From: Gammaproteobacteria bacterium
GTDB lineage: Bacteria; Pseudomonadota; Gammaproteobacteria; Pseudomonadales; Balneatricaceae
Direction of reading: 5' to 3'
Assembly (NCBI GenBank): GCA_028598985.1
Contig: JAQRMV010000009.1
Span: 1 to 43,877, forward strand
Length of the DNA: 43,877 nucleotides
Below, one piece after another: positions 7,370 to 15,547 of the stretch. How positions within the stretch are numbered: the first letter of the stretch is position 1; each line of letters starts with the position of its first letter. The notes beneath the pieces were generated by a model. The model worked only from the letters and a program-made list of their open reading frames with translations. It was not told the DNA's origin and searched no databases. Position numbers and translations under genes: made by a program.

Positions 7370-7403
7370 GGGGTTAGCCTGTTTTTTAGTAAATCAATAA
7401 AAC

Positions 7404-7493
7404 TTATCAAATGATACATTTAATTAATTATTATTATCAACCCCGGCGGGGTAAACTCGGTTTAATTAATATAATTGCATGCCCTGAAGGGCA
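7404..7493. promoter_or_regulatory. Divergent LysR/ALDH regulatory region with three dyads
   Basis: TTATCAAATGATA (7404-7416) is a T-N11-A type dyad as bound by LysR regulators. CCCCG-G-CGGGG (7441-7451) is a perfect G+C-rich dyad in an AT-rich region, at the -35 position of a -10 TATAAT (7470-7475) for the ALDH operon. TGCCCT-GA-AGGGCA (7480-7493) lies at the expected transcript start and could be a leader hairpin or second operator. The SD GGGAG (7498-7502) precedes the ATG at 7508. Confidence 0.5.
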
Positions 7494-7507
7494 ACATGGG
7501 AGTTAAA

Positions 7508-8941
7508 ATGAGCCAAGTACAAAAGAACTACATCGCCGGTCAGTGGCTAGAAGGTGAATCTACGGTTGATAATATCAACCCGTCTAACCACAGCGAAGTG
7601 GTGGGCCAATTTGCTCAAGCTTCCGCTGATCAAGTGGATCAAGCAATTGCAGCAGCGCGTAAAGCTCAGGTTGAGTGGCAGGCCACAGGCCTGGAAGCTA
7701 AGCAACGTGTTCTTCAAGCCATTGGTGATGAAATGATTGCCCGTTGTGATGAGCTAGGCGAAGTACTTTCCCGTGAAGAAGGTAAGCCTCGCGCCGAAGG
7801 CCGTGGTGAAGTGTACCGTGCGGGTCAGTTCTTCCAATATTACGCTGCCGAAGTGCTGCGTCAAATGGGTGACACAGCCGACTCCACTCGTCCTGGCATC
7901 GAAATTGACGTACGTCGTGAACCTATGGGTGTTGTAACGGTTATCAGCCCTTGGAATTTCCCAACAGCAACAGCCTCTTGGAAAATTGCACCCGCTCTAG
8001 CTTTTGGTAACGCGGTGATTTGGAAACCCGCTAATCTAACACCTGCAAGCGCAGTGTTGTTGGCTGAAATTATTGCCAAGCAAGATATTCCTGCAGGCCT
8101 ATTTAATCTAGTAATGGGTTCGGGCGCGAGCGTGGGTGAAAAACTAATTACTTCTCCAGACATTGATGCGATAACCTTTACCGGTTCTTTGGCAGTTGGC
8201 AAGCGCGTAGCTGTTGCTGCCGCTACTAACTTGGTTAAGTTTCAATTAGAAATGGGCAGTAAGAACGCCTTGATCGTATTGGACGACGCTGACCTAGACA
8301 ATGCCGCAGACTGTGCTGTTGGTGGAGCCTTCGGCGGCACAGGCCAAAAATGTACTGCATCATCACGTTTGATTGTTACTGCCGGTGTACATGACGAATT
8401 TGTAGCGAAAGTACAACAGCGTATGGCTAAGCTTAAGGTTGGCGGTGCGCTAGAAGATGGCGTGACTATTGGCCCAGCCGCAGACGCTAAGCAATACGCT
8501 CAAAACAAAGAGTACTTTCAGCTTGCAAAAGATGAAGGCGCTACTTTGGTATGTGGCGGCGAATTTGATGACAGCAAAGGTTACTTTATGACCCCTGCGT
8601 TATTCACCAATACCACTAACACTATGCGCATTAACCGCGACGAAGCGTTTGCTCCTTTGGCATGTGTGATTAAGGTTGCCGATTACGATGAAGCTTTGGC
8701 TACATTAAACGACACACAATACGGCCTAACTGGTGGTATTTGTACTACTTCTCTTAAGTATGCAACTCACTTTAAGCGTAATGCTAAAACCGGTTGTGCA
8801 ATGGTTAACTTGCCAACTGCTGGCACCGATTACCATGTGCCATTTGGTGGCCGTAAGAACTCTAGCTTTGGTTCACGTGAACAGGGCAAGTACGCGGAAG
8901 AGTTTTACACCGAAGTAAAGACGACTTACATAAAAGCTTAA
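7508..8941 (+). CDS. NAD(P)-dependent aldehyde dehydrogenase (semialdehyde dehydrogenase-like)
   Basis: A 477-residue ALDH superfamily enzyme. The NAD-binding motif is PWNFPTATASWKIAPALAFGN, the catalytic base is Glu248 in QLEMGSKNAL, and the nucleophile is Cys282 in GGTGQKCTASS, 34 residues later as usual. The C-terminus, GGRKNSSFGSREQGKYAEEF, resembles alpha-ketoglutaric semialdehyde dehydrogenases of sugar-acid and hydroxyproline catabolism. The substrate remains open. A longer reading frame begins at 7475, but the SD GGGAG and family length favour ATG 7508. It is the first gene of a four-gene operon facing a LysR gene. Confidence 0.9.
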   Translation: MSQVQKNYIAGQWLEGESTVDNINPSNHSEVVGQFAQASADQVDQAIAAARKAQVEWQATGLEAKQRVLQAIGDEMIARCDELGEVLSREEGKPRAEGRGEVYRAGQFFQYYAAEVLRQMGDTADSTRPGIEIDVRREPMGVVTVISPWNFPTATASWKIAPALAFGNAVIWKPANLTPASAVLLAEIIAKQDIPAGLFNLVMGSGASVGEKLITSPDIDAITFTGSLAVGKRVAVAAATNLVKFQLEMGSKNALIVLDDADLDNAADCAVGGAFGGTGQKCTASSRLIVTAGVHDEFVAKVQQRMAKLKVGGALEDGVTIGPAADAKQYAQNKEYFQLAKDEGATLVCGGEFDDSKGYFMTPALFTNTTNTMRINRDEAFAPLACVIKVADYDEALATLNDTQYGLTGGICTTSLKYATHFKRNAKTGCAMVNLPTAGTDYHVPFGGRKNSSFGSREQGKYAEEFYTEVKTTYIKA

Positions 8942-9027
8942 TTGCTTCTTGGTTTCACTACGCAATGACAATGGTGGTTGTTGCGGGTGAAACCTTTCAC
9001 ATAATAGGCAATTAAAGAGAGCAGAAT

Positions 9028-10011
9028 ATGAGCAAAATGATGATGATTGATGGCTTGCAATACAGCTATTGGAGCCGTGAAGTATTTGAACAAATGCGAG
9101 ACGGCGGTTTAAGCGCCGTGCACGTGACCATTGCTTACCATGAACTCAGCCGTGAAACCTTGCAGAACATTGGTCAGTGGAATCGCATGTTCGAGATGCA
9201 CAGTGATCTAATTATCCCTGTTCACACTGCTGCAGACATTGAATTTGCACATGCACACAACAAAGTGGGCATCATTTTTGGCTTCCAAAACTGCTCTCCT
9301 ATTGAAGATGACATTGACCTAGTGGCTATTTTTAACCAGCTAGGTGTAAAGATCATGCAACTGACCTATAACAACCAAAGCCTATTGGGTGCGGGTTGTT
9401 ATGAGGCCACTGACCCAGGTATTTCACGTTTTGGTAAAGTTGTGATCGAAGAAATGAACCGTGTAGGCATGGTCATTGATATGTCCCATAGTGCTGAAGA
9501 AAGTACTCTGCAAGCTATTGAGCTGTCGCAGCGTCCTATCGTTATCAGTCATGCTAACCCAACATTCTTTGAGCCTGCCAAACGTAATAAATCAAATAAA
9601 GTCTTGTCTGCCCTGGCTGAAAGCGAAGGGTTGCTAGGCTTTAGTATGTACCCGTTCCATCTTAAAAATGGCCCTAAGTGCCGTTTGGATGAGTTTTGCA
9701 CCATGGTTGCAGAAACAGTAGATCTTATGGGTATCGACCGTGTAGGCATGGGCAGTGATTTATGCTTAAACCAGCCGCTTTCGGTTTTAGAGTGGATGCG
9801 CAATGGTCGTTGGACTAAACAAATGGACTATGGTGAAGGCTCTGCTAGCAACGCAGCTTGGCCTGAATCATTATCTTGGTTTGAAACCAGTGCGGATTTC
9901 CCTAATATTGTTGTTGGTTTGCGTGATAAGGGTTTTAACGAAGTTGAGATTGAAAAAATCATGGGCCGCAATTGGCTAGATTTCTGCGCTGCAGGTTTTG
10001 GCCCGCAGTAA
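9028..10011 (+). CDS. Membrane-dipeptidase (renal dipeptidase) family protein with altered metal site
   Basis: A 327-residue peptidase M19-type TIM barrel without a signal peptide. His154 (DMSHSAEES), His175 (VISHANP), Arg186 (AKRNKSNK) and Asp244 (VGMGSDLC) keep exactly the spacing of human renal dipeptidase His198, His219, Arg230 and Asp288. The N-terminal HxD pair of the binuclear zinc site is replaced (IDGLQYSYW: Leu10, Tyr12 in place of His and Asp), and the bridging Glu125 appears as Gln87 (FGFQNCS). A conventional two-zinc mechanism is therefore unlikely. A related Pseudomonas subfamily lies near glycine betaine/dimethylglycine catabolism genes (from memory). SD AAGAGAG; 86 bp after the ALDH gene. 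Confidence 0.82.
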   Translation: MSKMMMIDGLQYSYWSREVFEQMRDGGLSAVHVTIAYHELSRETLQNIGQWNRMFEMHSDLIIPVHTAADIEFAHAHNKVGIIFGFQNCSPIEDDIDLVAIFNQLGVKIMQLTYNNQSLLGAGCYEATDPGISRFGKVVIEEMNRVGMVIDMSHSAEESTLQAIELSQRPIVISHANPTFFEPAKRNKSNKVLSALAESEGLLGFSMYPFHLKNGPKCRLDEFCTMVAETVDLMGIDRVGMGSDLCLNQPLSVLEWMRNGRWTKQMDYGEGSASNAAWPESLSWFETSADFPNIVVGLRDKGFNEVEIEKIMGRNWLDFCAAGFGPQ

Positions 10012-10049
10012 CGGGTTTACACATTACGGGCTTGTTTTGAGGGTTTAGT

Positions 10050-11759
10050 ATGAGTCAAATTATCTTGCGTCCAGCTGCACAGGCCATGGATTTAGAACGT
10101 TTAGGGGCGGGCTTTGCTAGCCGTTTAAGTTTTATGCGAACCTTAGTTCGGCACATGGTGCAAGAACAGTGGGCTATTAGCTATAGCCAGTTTGAACTAG
10201 ATCAAGACGGATACGGCCACGCTATATTTGATATCAAAATGCCCCATAGCCAGTTGAGCTTTGTGGTGTTCTCTCAATACTTAGCGCCAGAAGAACGTAA
10301 CGACCGAGTTATCGCTGAGAAATGGGACCTTACCATGACTTTAGTAGAAGGTGAGGTGGATGATGTTTGGCTAGAGCGCCTGGCGGCCAACGTGCCGTTA
10401 CAGGAAGCTGGACGGATAGACTCTCGTAGCCTGTCTTTGGCCCGTGGCAACCGTAGCGCCCGAGTATTCGATGCTTTGTTAGCTCAGTTGCGTGATGGCC
10501 AGCAACCAGACCCTAAAAAACTAGCCGAAGTAGGCTACCTGTACCGTACAACAGCGGTGTATGGTTCCGGAAAATTTGGTGCCTGTGACTGGGATAAAAT
10601 TGCCCGCCATCATCCAGATTTAGCACGGCCTTTTGCGGCCGAAATGTTGGTGTGTTATTTATTGCGCCAATTTAGCCTTGACCAGCTCCACCATATGGCT
10701 CACCAGCCAGAATATCCACATGCAGTAGATTTAGATATTAACTTGCAGCGCTATTTAGGTATTGGTAACTCCACGGGCTTGGGCATGGCGCCTTATTTGA
10801 TTAACCATCCACTACTAATGAGCCAGTGGGTAGGTCAGCGAGAGCAGGCGTATGCCGAAGTTTTGGCAGCCCCTGTAGCGCTGGATAAAGTTGAACGATT
10901 ACAGCGGATTTTAGATCAAGCGATGCAGCATGTACGCGAAGTTAGCACCTTTGATGAATGGCAGGCTAGCAACAATGCACAGCTTTTGATCGATGCTCAA
11001 AGCCTGAGTGATTGGTTATCTGCAGACCCTCAACAGGTAACGGATTGGCGCCAGCTGCACGAGTGGGCCGAACAGCACTATAGTTTAGAGGCGCAAGAAC
11101 TGTTGGTCAGTGTGTTGATGGAGTTGTATCCTGAAGTCGTTAATAGCAAAGAAGACAATCTAGCTATTAATGAAAGTTTAACCTATGACCCTACACAATT
11201 AGCACAAGACCTAGCTGATAATATTCAGCATAGTTACGATTGGGTATTTGACTATGACTTTAGCCAAGCTGATGAACAACAAACCTTTTGGTATTACTCT
11301 CAGGAAAAAATTGAACCTCGTTTAGGTAAACTTGGCGTGGATGATGGTGCAGAATTACAGATGTTTTTGGGCATCGCCAAAGCAGTTCAGGCGTGTCACG
11401 ACGATTTGCTCATCTTCATTGAAGCAAACAGCGTGGCAAGTGTGGCTGAGTTTTTATTAAAAGCGCCTGAGCACTTGGGTATTGTTTCTCGTATAGCTAC
11501 TATGGCTCAGACACAGTACGGCGAAATACGCGCCAATTTGCTGCATAAAGATGTGCTTCCTATGCACCTGTTAAGATGTAAATTGGCTTTCTTTGGTGTG
11601 AGCAAGTTTGACCCTAAGTCATCCCTATGGGTGCGTAACACTATGTTCCAAGGTGCCCCCATTGTGAGTGATTTAAGTGGTGAGTTTAACGACGATTGGT
11701 ATTTTCCTGTTGCGCCCACACTAGCATCGCAAGCAAAACGGGAGTCGTCCAATGTCTGA
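10050..11759 (+). CDS. Unrecognised 569-residue protein of the ALDH/dipeptidase operon
   Basis: I cannot assign this 569-residue protein to a family with known function. It is soluble-looking, without signal peptide or membrane segment, rich in Leu/Gln/Asp/Trp and mostly helical in composition. Distinct motifs that may define the family are ASRLSFMRTLVRHM (residues 23-36), a SRSLSLARGNRSARVFD stretch near 125-141, VGYLYRTTAVYGSGKFG near 166-182, and a C-terminal LWVRNTMFQGAP. It starts 38 bp after the dipeptidase stop with SD GAGGG and overlaps the DUF3726-like gene by 8 bp, so the two are translationally coupled and likely act together. Confidence 0.8.
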   Translation: MSQIILRPAAQAMDLERLGAGFASRLSFMRTLVRHMVQEQWAISYSQFELDQDGYGHAIFDIKMPHSQLSFVVFSQYLAPEERNDRVIAEKWDLTMTLVEGEVDDVWLERLAANVPLQEAGRIDSRSLSLARGNRSARVFDALLAQLRDGQQPDPKKLAEVGYLYRTTAVYGSGKFGACDWDKIARHHPDLARPFAAEMLVCYLLRQFSLDQLHHMAHQPEYPHAVDLDINLQRYLGIGNSTGLGMAPYLINHPLLMSQWVGQREQAYAEVLAAPVALDKVERLQRILDQAMQHVREVSTFDEWQASNNAQLLIDAQSLSDWLSADPQQVTDWRQLHEWAEQHYSLEAQELLVSVLMELYPEVVNSKEDNLAINESLTYDPTQLAQDLADNIQHSYDWVFDYDFSQADEQQTFWYYSQEKIEPRLGKLGVDDGAELQMFLGIAKAVQACHDDLLIFIEANSVASVAEFLLKAPEHLGIVSRIATMAQTQYGEIRANLLHKDVLPMHLLRCKLAFFGVSKFDPKSSLWVRNTMFQGAPIVSDLSGEFNDDWYFPVAPTLASQAKRESSNV

Positions 11760-12465
11760 ACTAATGCAAATATCGGCCAATGAACTTAAGTTTTTGGTGA
11801 AGCGTAGTGTTGAAGGTTTAGGTTTTTCTCCTGGCGATCAGCTTTCTGCAGGTATTAAGGCCGCAAGCGCATTTCAGTTGGGTTTAGCTAACAGTCACTT
11901 GCTTGCTAAAGGCCTTGATGCACTTAATAGTGAGATTAAAGCGCCTGAACTTGTATCAACTAACGCTCAACAGATGGTGTTTGATGCCCATGGGCAGTCG
12001 GCCCTTGTGCAGGTAGAATTTGCCTTAGGTTTGGCATTAGCCAAAGCCAAACCACAGCTAAAAATTAACAATATTGCCGCTGCTGCCTTTGCCGTGCCGT
12101 GTTTAATTAATTGGCTCGCTCAATCCTTAAGTCTCCCTGAAGCTCAGCAATGTTATGCGGTCTATTTTACCCACCATACGGGTGCTGCGCGCTGTGTATT
12201 GGTTGCAGCCGACGGCCAAGTGTTAGGTTTATATCAACCGTTAAAGAATGTTGTGGGCCCCAACACGTTGCTGCTGTGTATGGGCCAAGCAGACATAGAG
12301 GGTGTGTTGATTACTGATGGTGCTGATTTGTTAGGTTGGCGCGAACGCTGTTTGGATCAAGGCGTGCATCTAGATGCGGCCTTGGTAGCCCGATTAAAGC
12401 AAATGATGCAGGCATCTTTTGTTCCTGAAACAGAAGCCTCTCGCGCAGGTGCAGGGCCGGGTTAG
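11752..12465 (+). CDS. DUF3726-like protein
   Basis: A 237-residue protein whose N-terminus (ISANELKFLVKRSVEGLGFS, then GIKAASAFQLGL) follows the DUF3726 pattern (sxNExexLxxKAxxGaG, then an Ala-rich WL/GL helix). The family has no established function; I base the call on pattern memory, so it is moderate. It overlaps the preceding gene by 8 bp and has SD GGGAG inside that gene. Its last residues (RAGAGPG) are low complexity. It ends the operon, 18 bp before the stop of the convergent DUF3549 gene; no terminator hairpin is seen. Confidence 0.65.
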   Translation: MSELMQISANELKFLVKRSVEGLGFSPGDQLSAGIKAASAFQLGLANSHLLAKGLDALNSEIKAPELVSTNAQQMVFDAHGQSALVQVEFALGLALAKAKPQLKINNIAAAAFAVPCLINWLAQSLSLPEAQQCYAVYFTHHTGAARCVLVAADGQVLGLYQPLKNVVGPNTLLLCMGQADIEGVLITDGADLLGWRERCLDQGVHLDAALVARLKQMMQASFVPETEASRAGAGPG

Positions 12466-12483
12466 GGCTAATTTTTATTGTAT

Positions 12484-13518
12484 CTAGCTTTGTGTTTGAC
12501 CCATAAGCGAGCCAATAGCCTGAATTAGGGCAGGGCTGCGCTGTTGGGCTCTAAAGGCGCTTAACACCTGAGTGCGTAATTTAGGTTGGTACATAAGTTC
12601 TTGCACTAAACCATTAAATACGCTTTGGTCTGCTGCACACTGGTGTACAAATAATTCCATTAGTTCTTTTGATAACAAGTCCAACGAGCATTTGCTGGCG
12701 ATCGTTGCGAGCAGCTCAACACCCACTTCATTATCTTTGCCTAACAGTTGCTTCAACCACTGTTGACGTGATGACATGTCTGATGATTGGCTAATCGCTC
12801 TTAAACATGCCACCTTTGTACCCTCATGTTGGGAGTTTTGCCCTCTTAATATAAATGCTTTGGCTAGTTTGTGATCCAGTTTTTGATTTTCCAATTGAGC
12901 GGCAATAGTCTCTAACACCGGTACAGGCAGTCCCTCAATCTGTTGTTGCCAGTTTTGCTGTTGGTCTAAGCGCACAGCAAAGTCTGCAAAACCTTGCAAG
13001 CCTAATTGTTGCCATCCTGTTTGTGGGTCGTCATTGCCCATGTAGGTGCGGACAGGGGCGTAGAAGCTAGAGGCACCTTGCTCTAAAACAAGGCTTGCTT
13101 GTGCATGAAAAGCAGCCATGCGTGCTTGGTCTGGGGTGAAGGCAAGGTTGCTGTGTTTAAGCTGTTCTGCCCATTCGCTAGATGTCTTTTGGTCTAGCAT
13201 GTTAGTGCCTATGGCTTCTAACAGCTGGTTGAGAAATTCATCGCGAGCAGCCTGAATAAGTTGGCCCCGCTCATCTAGAGGAAACTTAAGAAACCATATA
13301 CTAGGTGTAGGTGTGTCAGTTTCGTTAGTGATAGAAGGCCAAGATAAAATACCTACCCAAGCATGCCGCAACCAAGGGTGGGGGTATGGTTTTTGGCCGT
13401 TTTCGAAGGCTTGGAAATCGCTAGTAGAAAGCTTGCTGAGGCGGCAGCCCATGTCGTATACACGGTATTGGTCTTGTAGCTGTTGTAAAAGATCGCTTAA
13501 AGTTTCCATGGGTTGCAT
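12484..13518 (-). CDS. DUF3549 family protein
   Basis: A 344-residue protein with the gammaproteobacterial DUF3549 pattern: an N-terminal METLSDLLQQ segment, RVYDMGCRLSKLS, YPHPWLRHAW and WFLKFPLDERGQL, followed by a helical repeat-like C-terminal half (LAAQLENQKLDHKLAKAFIL). The function is unknown; the family is chromosomally conserved and usually single copy. The start may be the second methionine (13509). It is divergent from the GIY-YIG gene across 70 bp. Confidence 0.8.
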   Translation of the reverse strand: MQPMETLSDLLQQLQDQYRVYDMGCRLSKLSTSDFQAFENGQKPYPHPWLRHAWVGILSWPSITNETDTPTPSIWFLKFPLDERGQLIQAARDEFLNQLLEAIGTNMLDQKTSSEWAEQLKHSNLAFTPDQARMAAFHAQASLVLEQGASSFYAPVRTYMGNDDPQTGWQQLGLQGFADFAVRLDQQQNWQQQIEGLPVPVLETIAAQLENQKLDHKLAKAFILRGQNSQHEGTKVACLRAISQSSDMSSRQQWLKQLLGKDNEVGVELLATIASKCSLDLLSKELMELFVHQCAADQSVFNGLVQELMYQPKLRTQVLSAFRAQQRSPALIQAIGSLMGQTQS

Positions 13519-13588
13519 TTGGTCTGCTCGTGGGCCTAGGTTAATATGGCGCGCATTATATCAACTTTTAAGCCATGGAGTGTAAGAA

Positions 13589-13867
13589 GTGGAGCAAAAA
13601 CACTGGTGGGTATACATGGTGCAAACCATAGGTGGGCGATTGTATACAGGCATTACTACGGATCCGCAGCGACGTTTTAAAGAGCATGTTAGTGGTGGTA
13701 GGTTGGGGGCAAGATTTTTTCGAACAGACCCTGCTCAAGCAATGGTTTACCTTGAAATACAAGTGGACAGATCTGCAGCCTCTCGACGAGAAGCCACCAT
13801 AAAAAAGCTAACCCGCCAAAAAAAGCTCAGCTTAGTTGAAGCTTATATGGCGGCTAAAGTGGTTTGA
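13589..13867 (+). CDS. GIY-YIG nuclease-superfamily protein (YhbQ-like)
   Basis: A 92-residue single-domain GIY-YIG protein. The two hallmark strands read VYMVQ and LYTGITTD, with a conserved Arg in RRFKEH, then GARFFRTDPA and the Glu-containing SRREATIKKL. Small members of this family are structure-specific or DNA-damage-related nucleases, and for most no role is proven. The start is GTG 13589, preceded by GGAG (13577-13580). It is convergent with yciK, 8 bp between stops. Confidence 0.88.
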   Translation: MEQKHWWVYMVQTIGGRLYTGITTDPQRRFKEHVSGGRLGARFFRTDPAQAMVYLEIQVDRSAASRREATIKKLTRQKKLSLVEAYMAAKVV

Positions 13868-13875
13868 TTGGCTGC

Positions 13876-14616
13876 TTATTGGGCATTAAAGCGTTGGCCC
13901 GTTACGCCACAACTATCTGGGCCCAATAAATATTGATAAACCGGCATAATGTCTTCTGGGGTTAAATTAACGGCAGGATTTTCACCAGGGTAAGCTTGAG
14001 CTCTCATGTTGGTTCGGGTGGCACCTGGGTTAATGATGTTAACCCGAATTTTACTGGTGTTTTCTGTTTCTTCTGCTAGTACTTGGGCTAGACCTTCGAT
14101 GGCGAATTTTGAGGCGCTATATGCACCCCAGTAGGCCTTTCCTTGGGAGCCAACGCTAGAGCTGGTAAAGATGATAGAGGCGTCTTTAGAAGCCTCTAGC
14201 AGTGGTAATAAAGCTTGCGTCATCATAAAAGGCGCAGTGGCGTTAACGTGCATAACTAAGTTCCAAGTACGTGATTCGTAGTTAGAAATCGGGGTGCGTT
14301 GGCCTAATATGGATGCATTATGGATTAGACCGTCAAGATGGCCAAATTCAGCTTTAAGTATTTGAGCAAGCTTGATGTATTGTTCATCTTTGGCGCTGCG
14401 TAAGTCCAAAGGAAAAATGGCTGCTTGGCTATACCCAGAAGCTTCTATCGTGTCATAGACAGCTTCTAGTTTTTCTAATGTGCGGCCTAATAGAATAACG
14501 GTGGCTCCTAAGCGGGCGCAGTCTAAAGCAGCAGCTCGGCCTATACCGTCGCCGGCGCCGGTAATTAAAATTACACGATTGTTGAGTAGTTTTTCTGGAG
14601 CAGTGTAATTAAACAT
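13876..14616 (-). CDS. yciK: YciK-type short-chain dehydrogenase/reductase
   Basis: A 246-residue SDR from ATG 14616. The cofactor motif is [12 protein letters not shown] near residue 20, followed by LGRTLEKL, the HNAS motif in LIHNASILG, catalytic Ser in [11 protein letters not shown] and YSASK with Tyr and Lys. The N-terminus aligns with E. coli YciK when translation begins at MFNYTAPEK; an upstream ATG at 14631 is possible. The substrate of YciK is not known. It overlaps the ubiG stop by 8 bp. In Pseudomonas the phosphatase gene mupP lies between ubiG and yciK; it is absent here. Confidence 0.88.
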   Translation of the reverse strand: MFNYTAPEKLLNNRVILITGAGDGIGRAAALDCARLGATVILLGRTLEKLEAVYDTIEASGYSQAAIFPLDLRSAKDEQYIKLAQILKAEFGHLDGLIHNASILGQRTPISNYESRTWNLVMHVNATAPFMMTQALLPLLEASKDASIIFTSSSVGSQGKAYWGAYSASKFAIEGLAQVLAEETENTSKIRVNIINPGATRTNMRAQAYPGENPAVNLTPEDIMPVYQYLLGPDSCGVTGQRFNAQ

Positions 14617-15316
14617 AAGGTTTGGTGGCATATACAAGGTAATTAACGTCTACATCATGTGTCTTTAGGGCATATGTTTGGGTTAGTGGGTTGTATGTCA
14701 TCCCCGTCATTTCTTGGCCCAATAGCTGCGTATCACGCATGTACTCATGCAACTCTGATGGTTTAATGAATTTTTTATGTTCATGGGTGCCTTTGGGTAA
14801 CATTTTTAATAAATATTCAGCGCCCACTATGGCAAATAGGTAGGACTTGGGGTTGCGATTGATGGTGGAGAAAAAGGCTTGCCCGCCGGGTTTTAATAGT
14901 TTGGCACAAGCGGCTATAACGGCGCTGGGGTTAGGTACGTGTTCTAGCATTTCTAAACAAGTGACTACATCATATTGCCCCGCTTCTTCATCGGCCAATT
15001 GTTCTGCGGTAATCTGCCGATAATCAACGTCTACACCGCTTTCTAAGCTATGAAGTTTAGCTACATTAAGTGGCGCTTCGCCCATGTCAATGCCGGTTAC
15101 CGTGGCGCCTCGTTGAGCCATGGCTTCGGCAACGATGCCGCCGCCGCAGCCAATGTCGGCTACTTTTTTGCCATGCAAATGAGCGCGTTCGTCAATCCAG
15201 CCAATACGTAATGGATTGATGGCATGTAGGGGTTTGAATTCGCTGTCTAAATCCCACCACCGGGCGGCAAGGGCTTCAAATTTGGCTATTTCTGCAGGGT
15301 CGACGTTTAGATTCAC
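14609..15316 (-). CDS. ubiG: Ubiquinone biosynthesis O-methyltransferase UbiG
   Basis: A 235-residue class I SAM methyltransferase catalysing both O-methylations of ubiquinone synthesis. It shows [20 protein letters not shown] and LHAINPLR (UbiG-specific N-terminus), the SAM motif [16 protein letters not shown] near residue 50, [15 protein letters not shown] and a C-terminal GMTYNPL. It is divergent from gyrA across 231 bp and translationally coupled to yciK. Confidence 0.95.
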   Translation of the reverse strand: MNLNVDPAEIAKFEALAARWWDLDSEFKPLHAINPLRIGWIDERAHLHGKKVADIGCGGGIVAEAMAQRGATVTGIDMGEAPLNVAKLHSLESGVDVDYRQITAEQLADEEAGQYDVVTCLEMLEHVPNPSAVIAACAKLLKPGGQAFFSTINRNPKSYLFAIVGAEYLLKMLPKGTHEHKKFIKPSELHEYMRDTQLLGQEMTGMTYNPLTQTYALKTHDVDVNYLVYATKPYV

Positions 15317-15547
15317 AATGACGTTTCACGTTGATAAAAAATGGACACTGAGTATAGCGCGTAAATCTGTTTTCTGCATCTTGAAATAAGCCGCCGTGAG
15401 GCGTGTTAATGATGCCTTTGTAGGTGGCAAATTAAGGTCTAAATGTGGTACGATTATGGATTAACTGGCGCCTTTTTTTGGCGTTATTCATAAGGGCGCC
15501 GAAAGGTAAGCTCAAAGCGTAAATCGCACAAGGAAATTGGCTCAATT

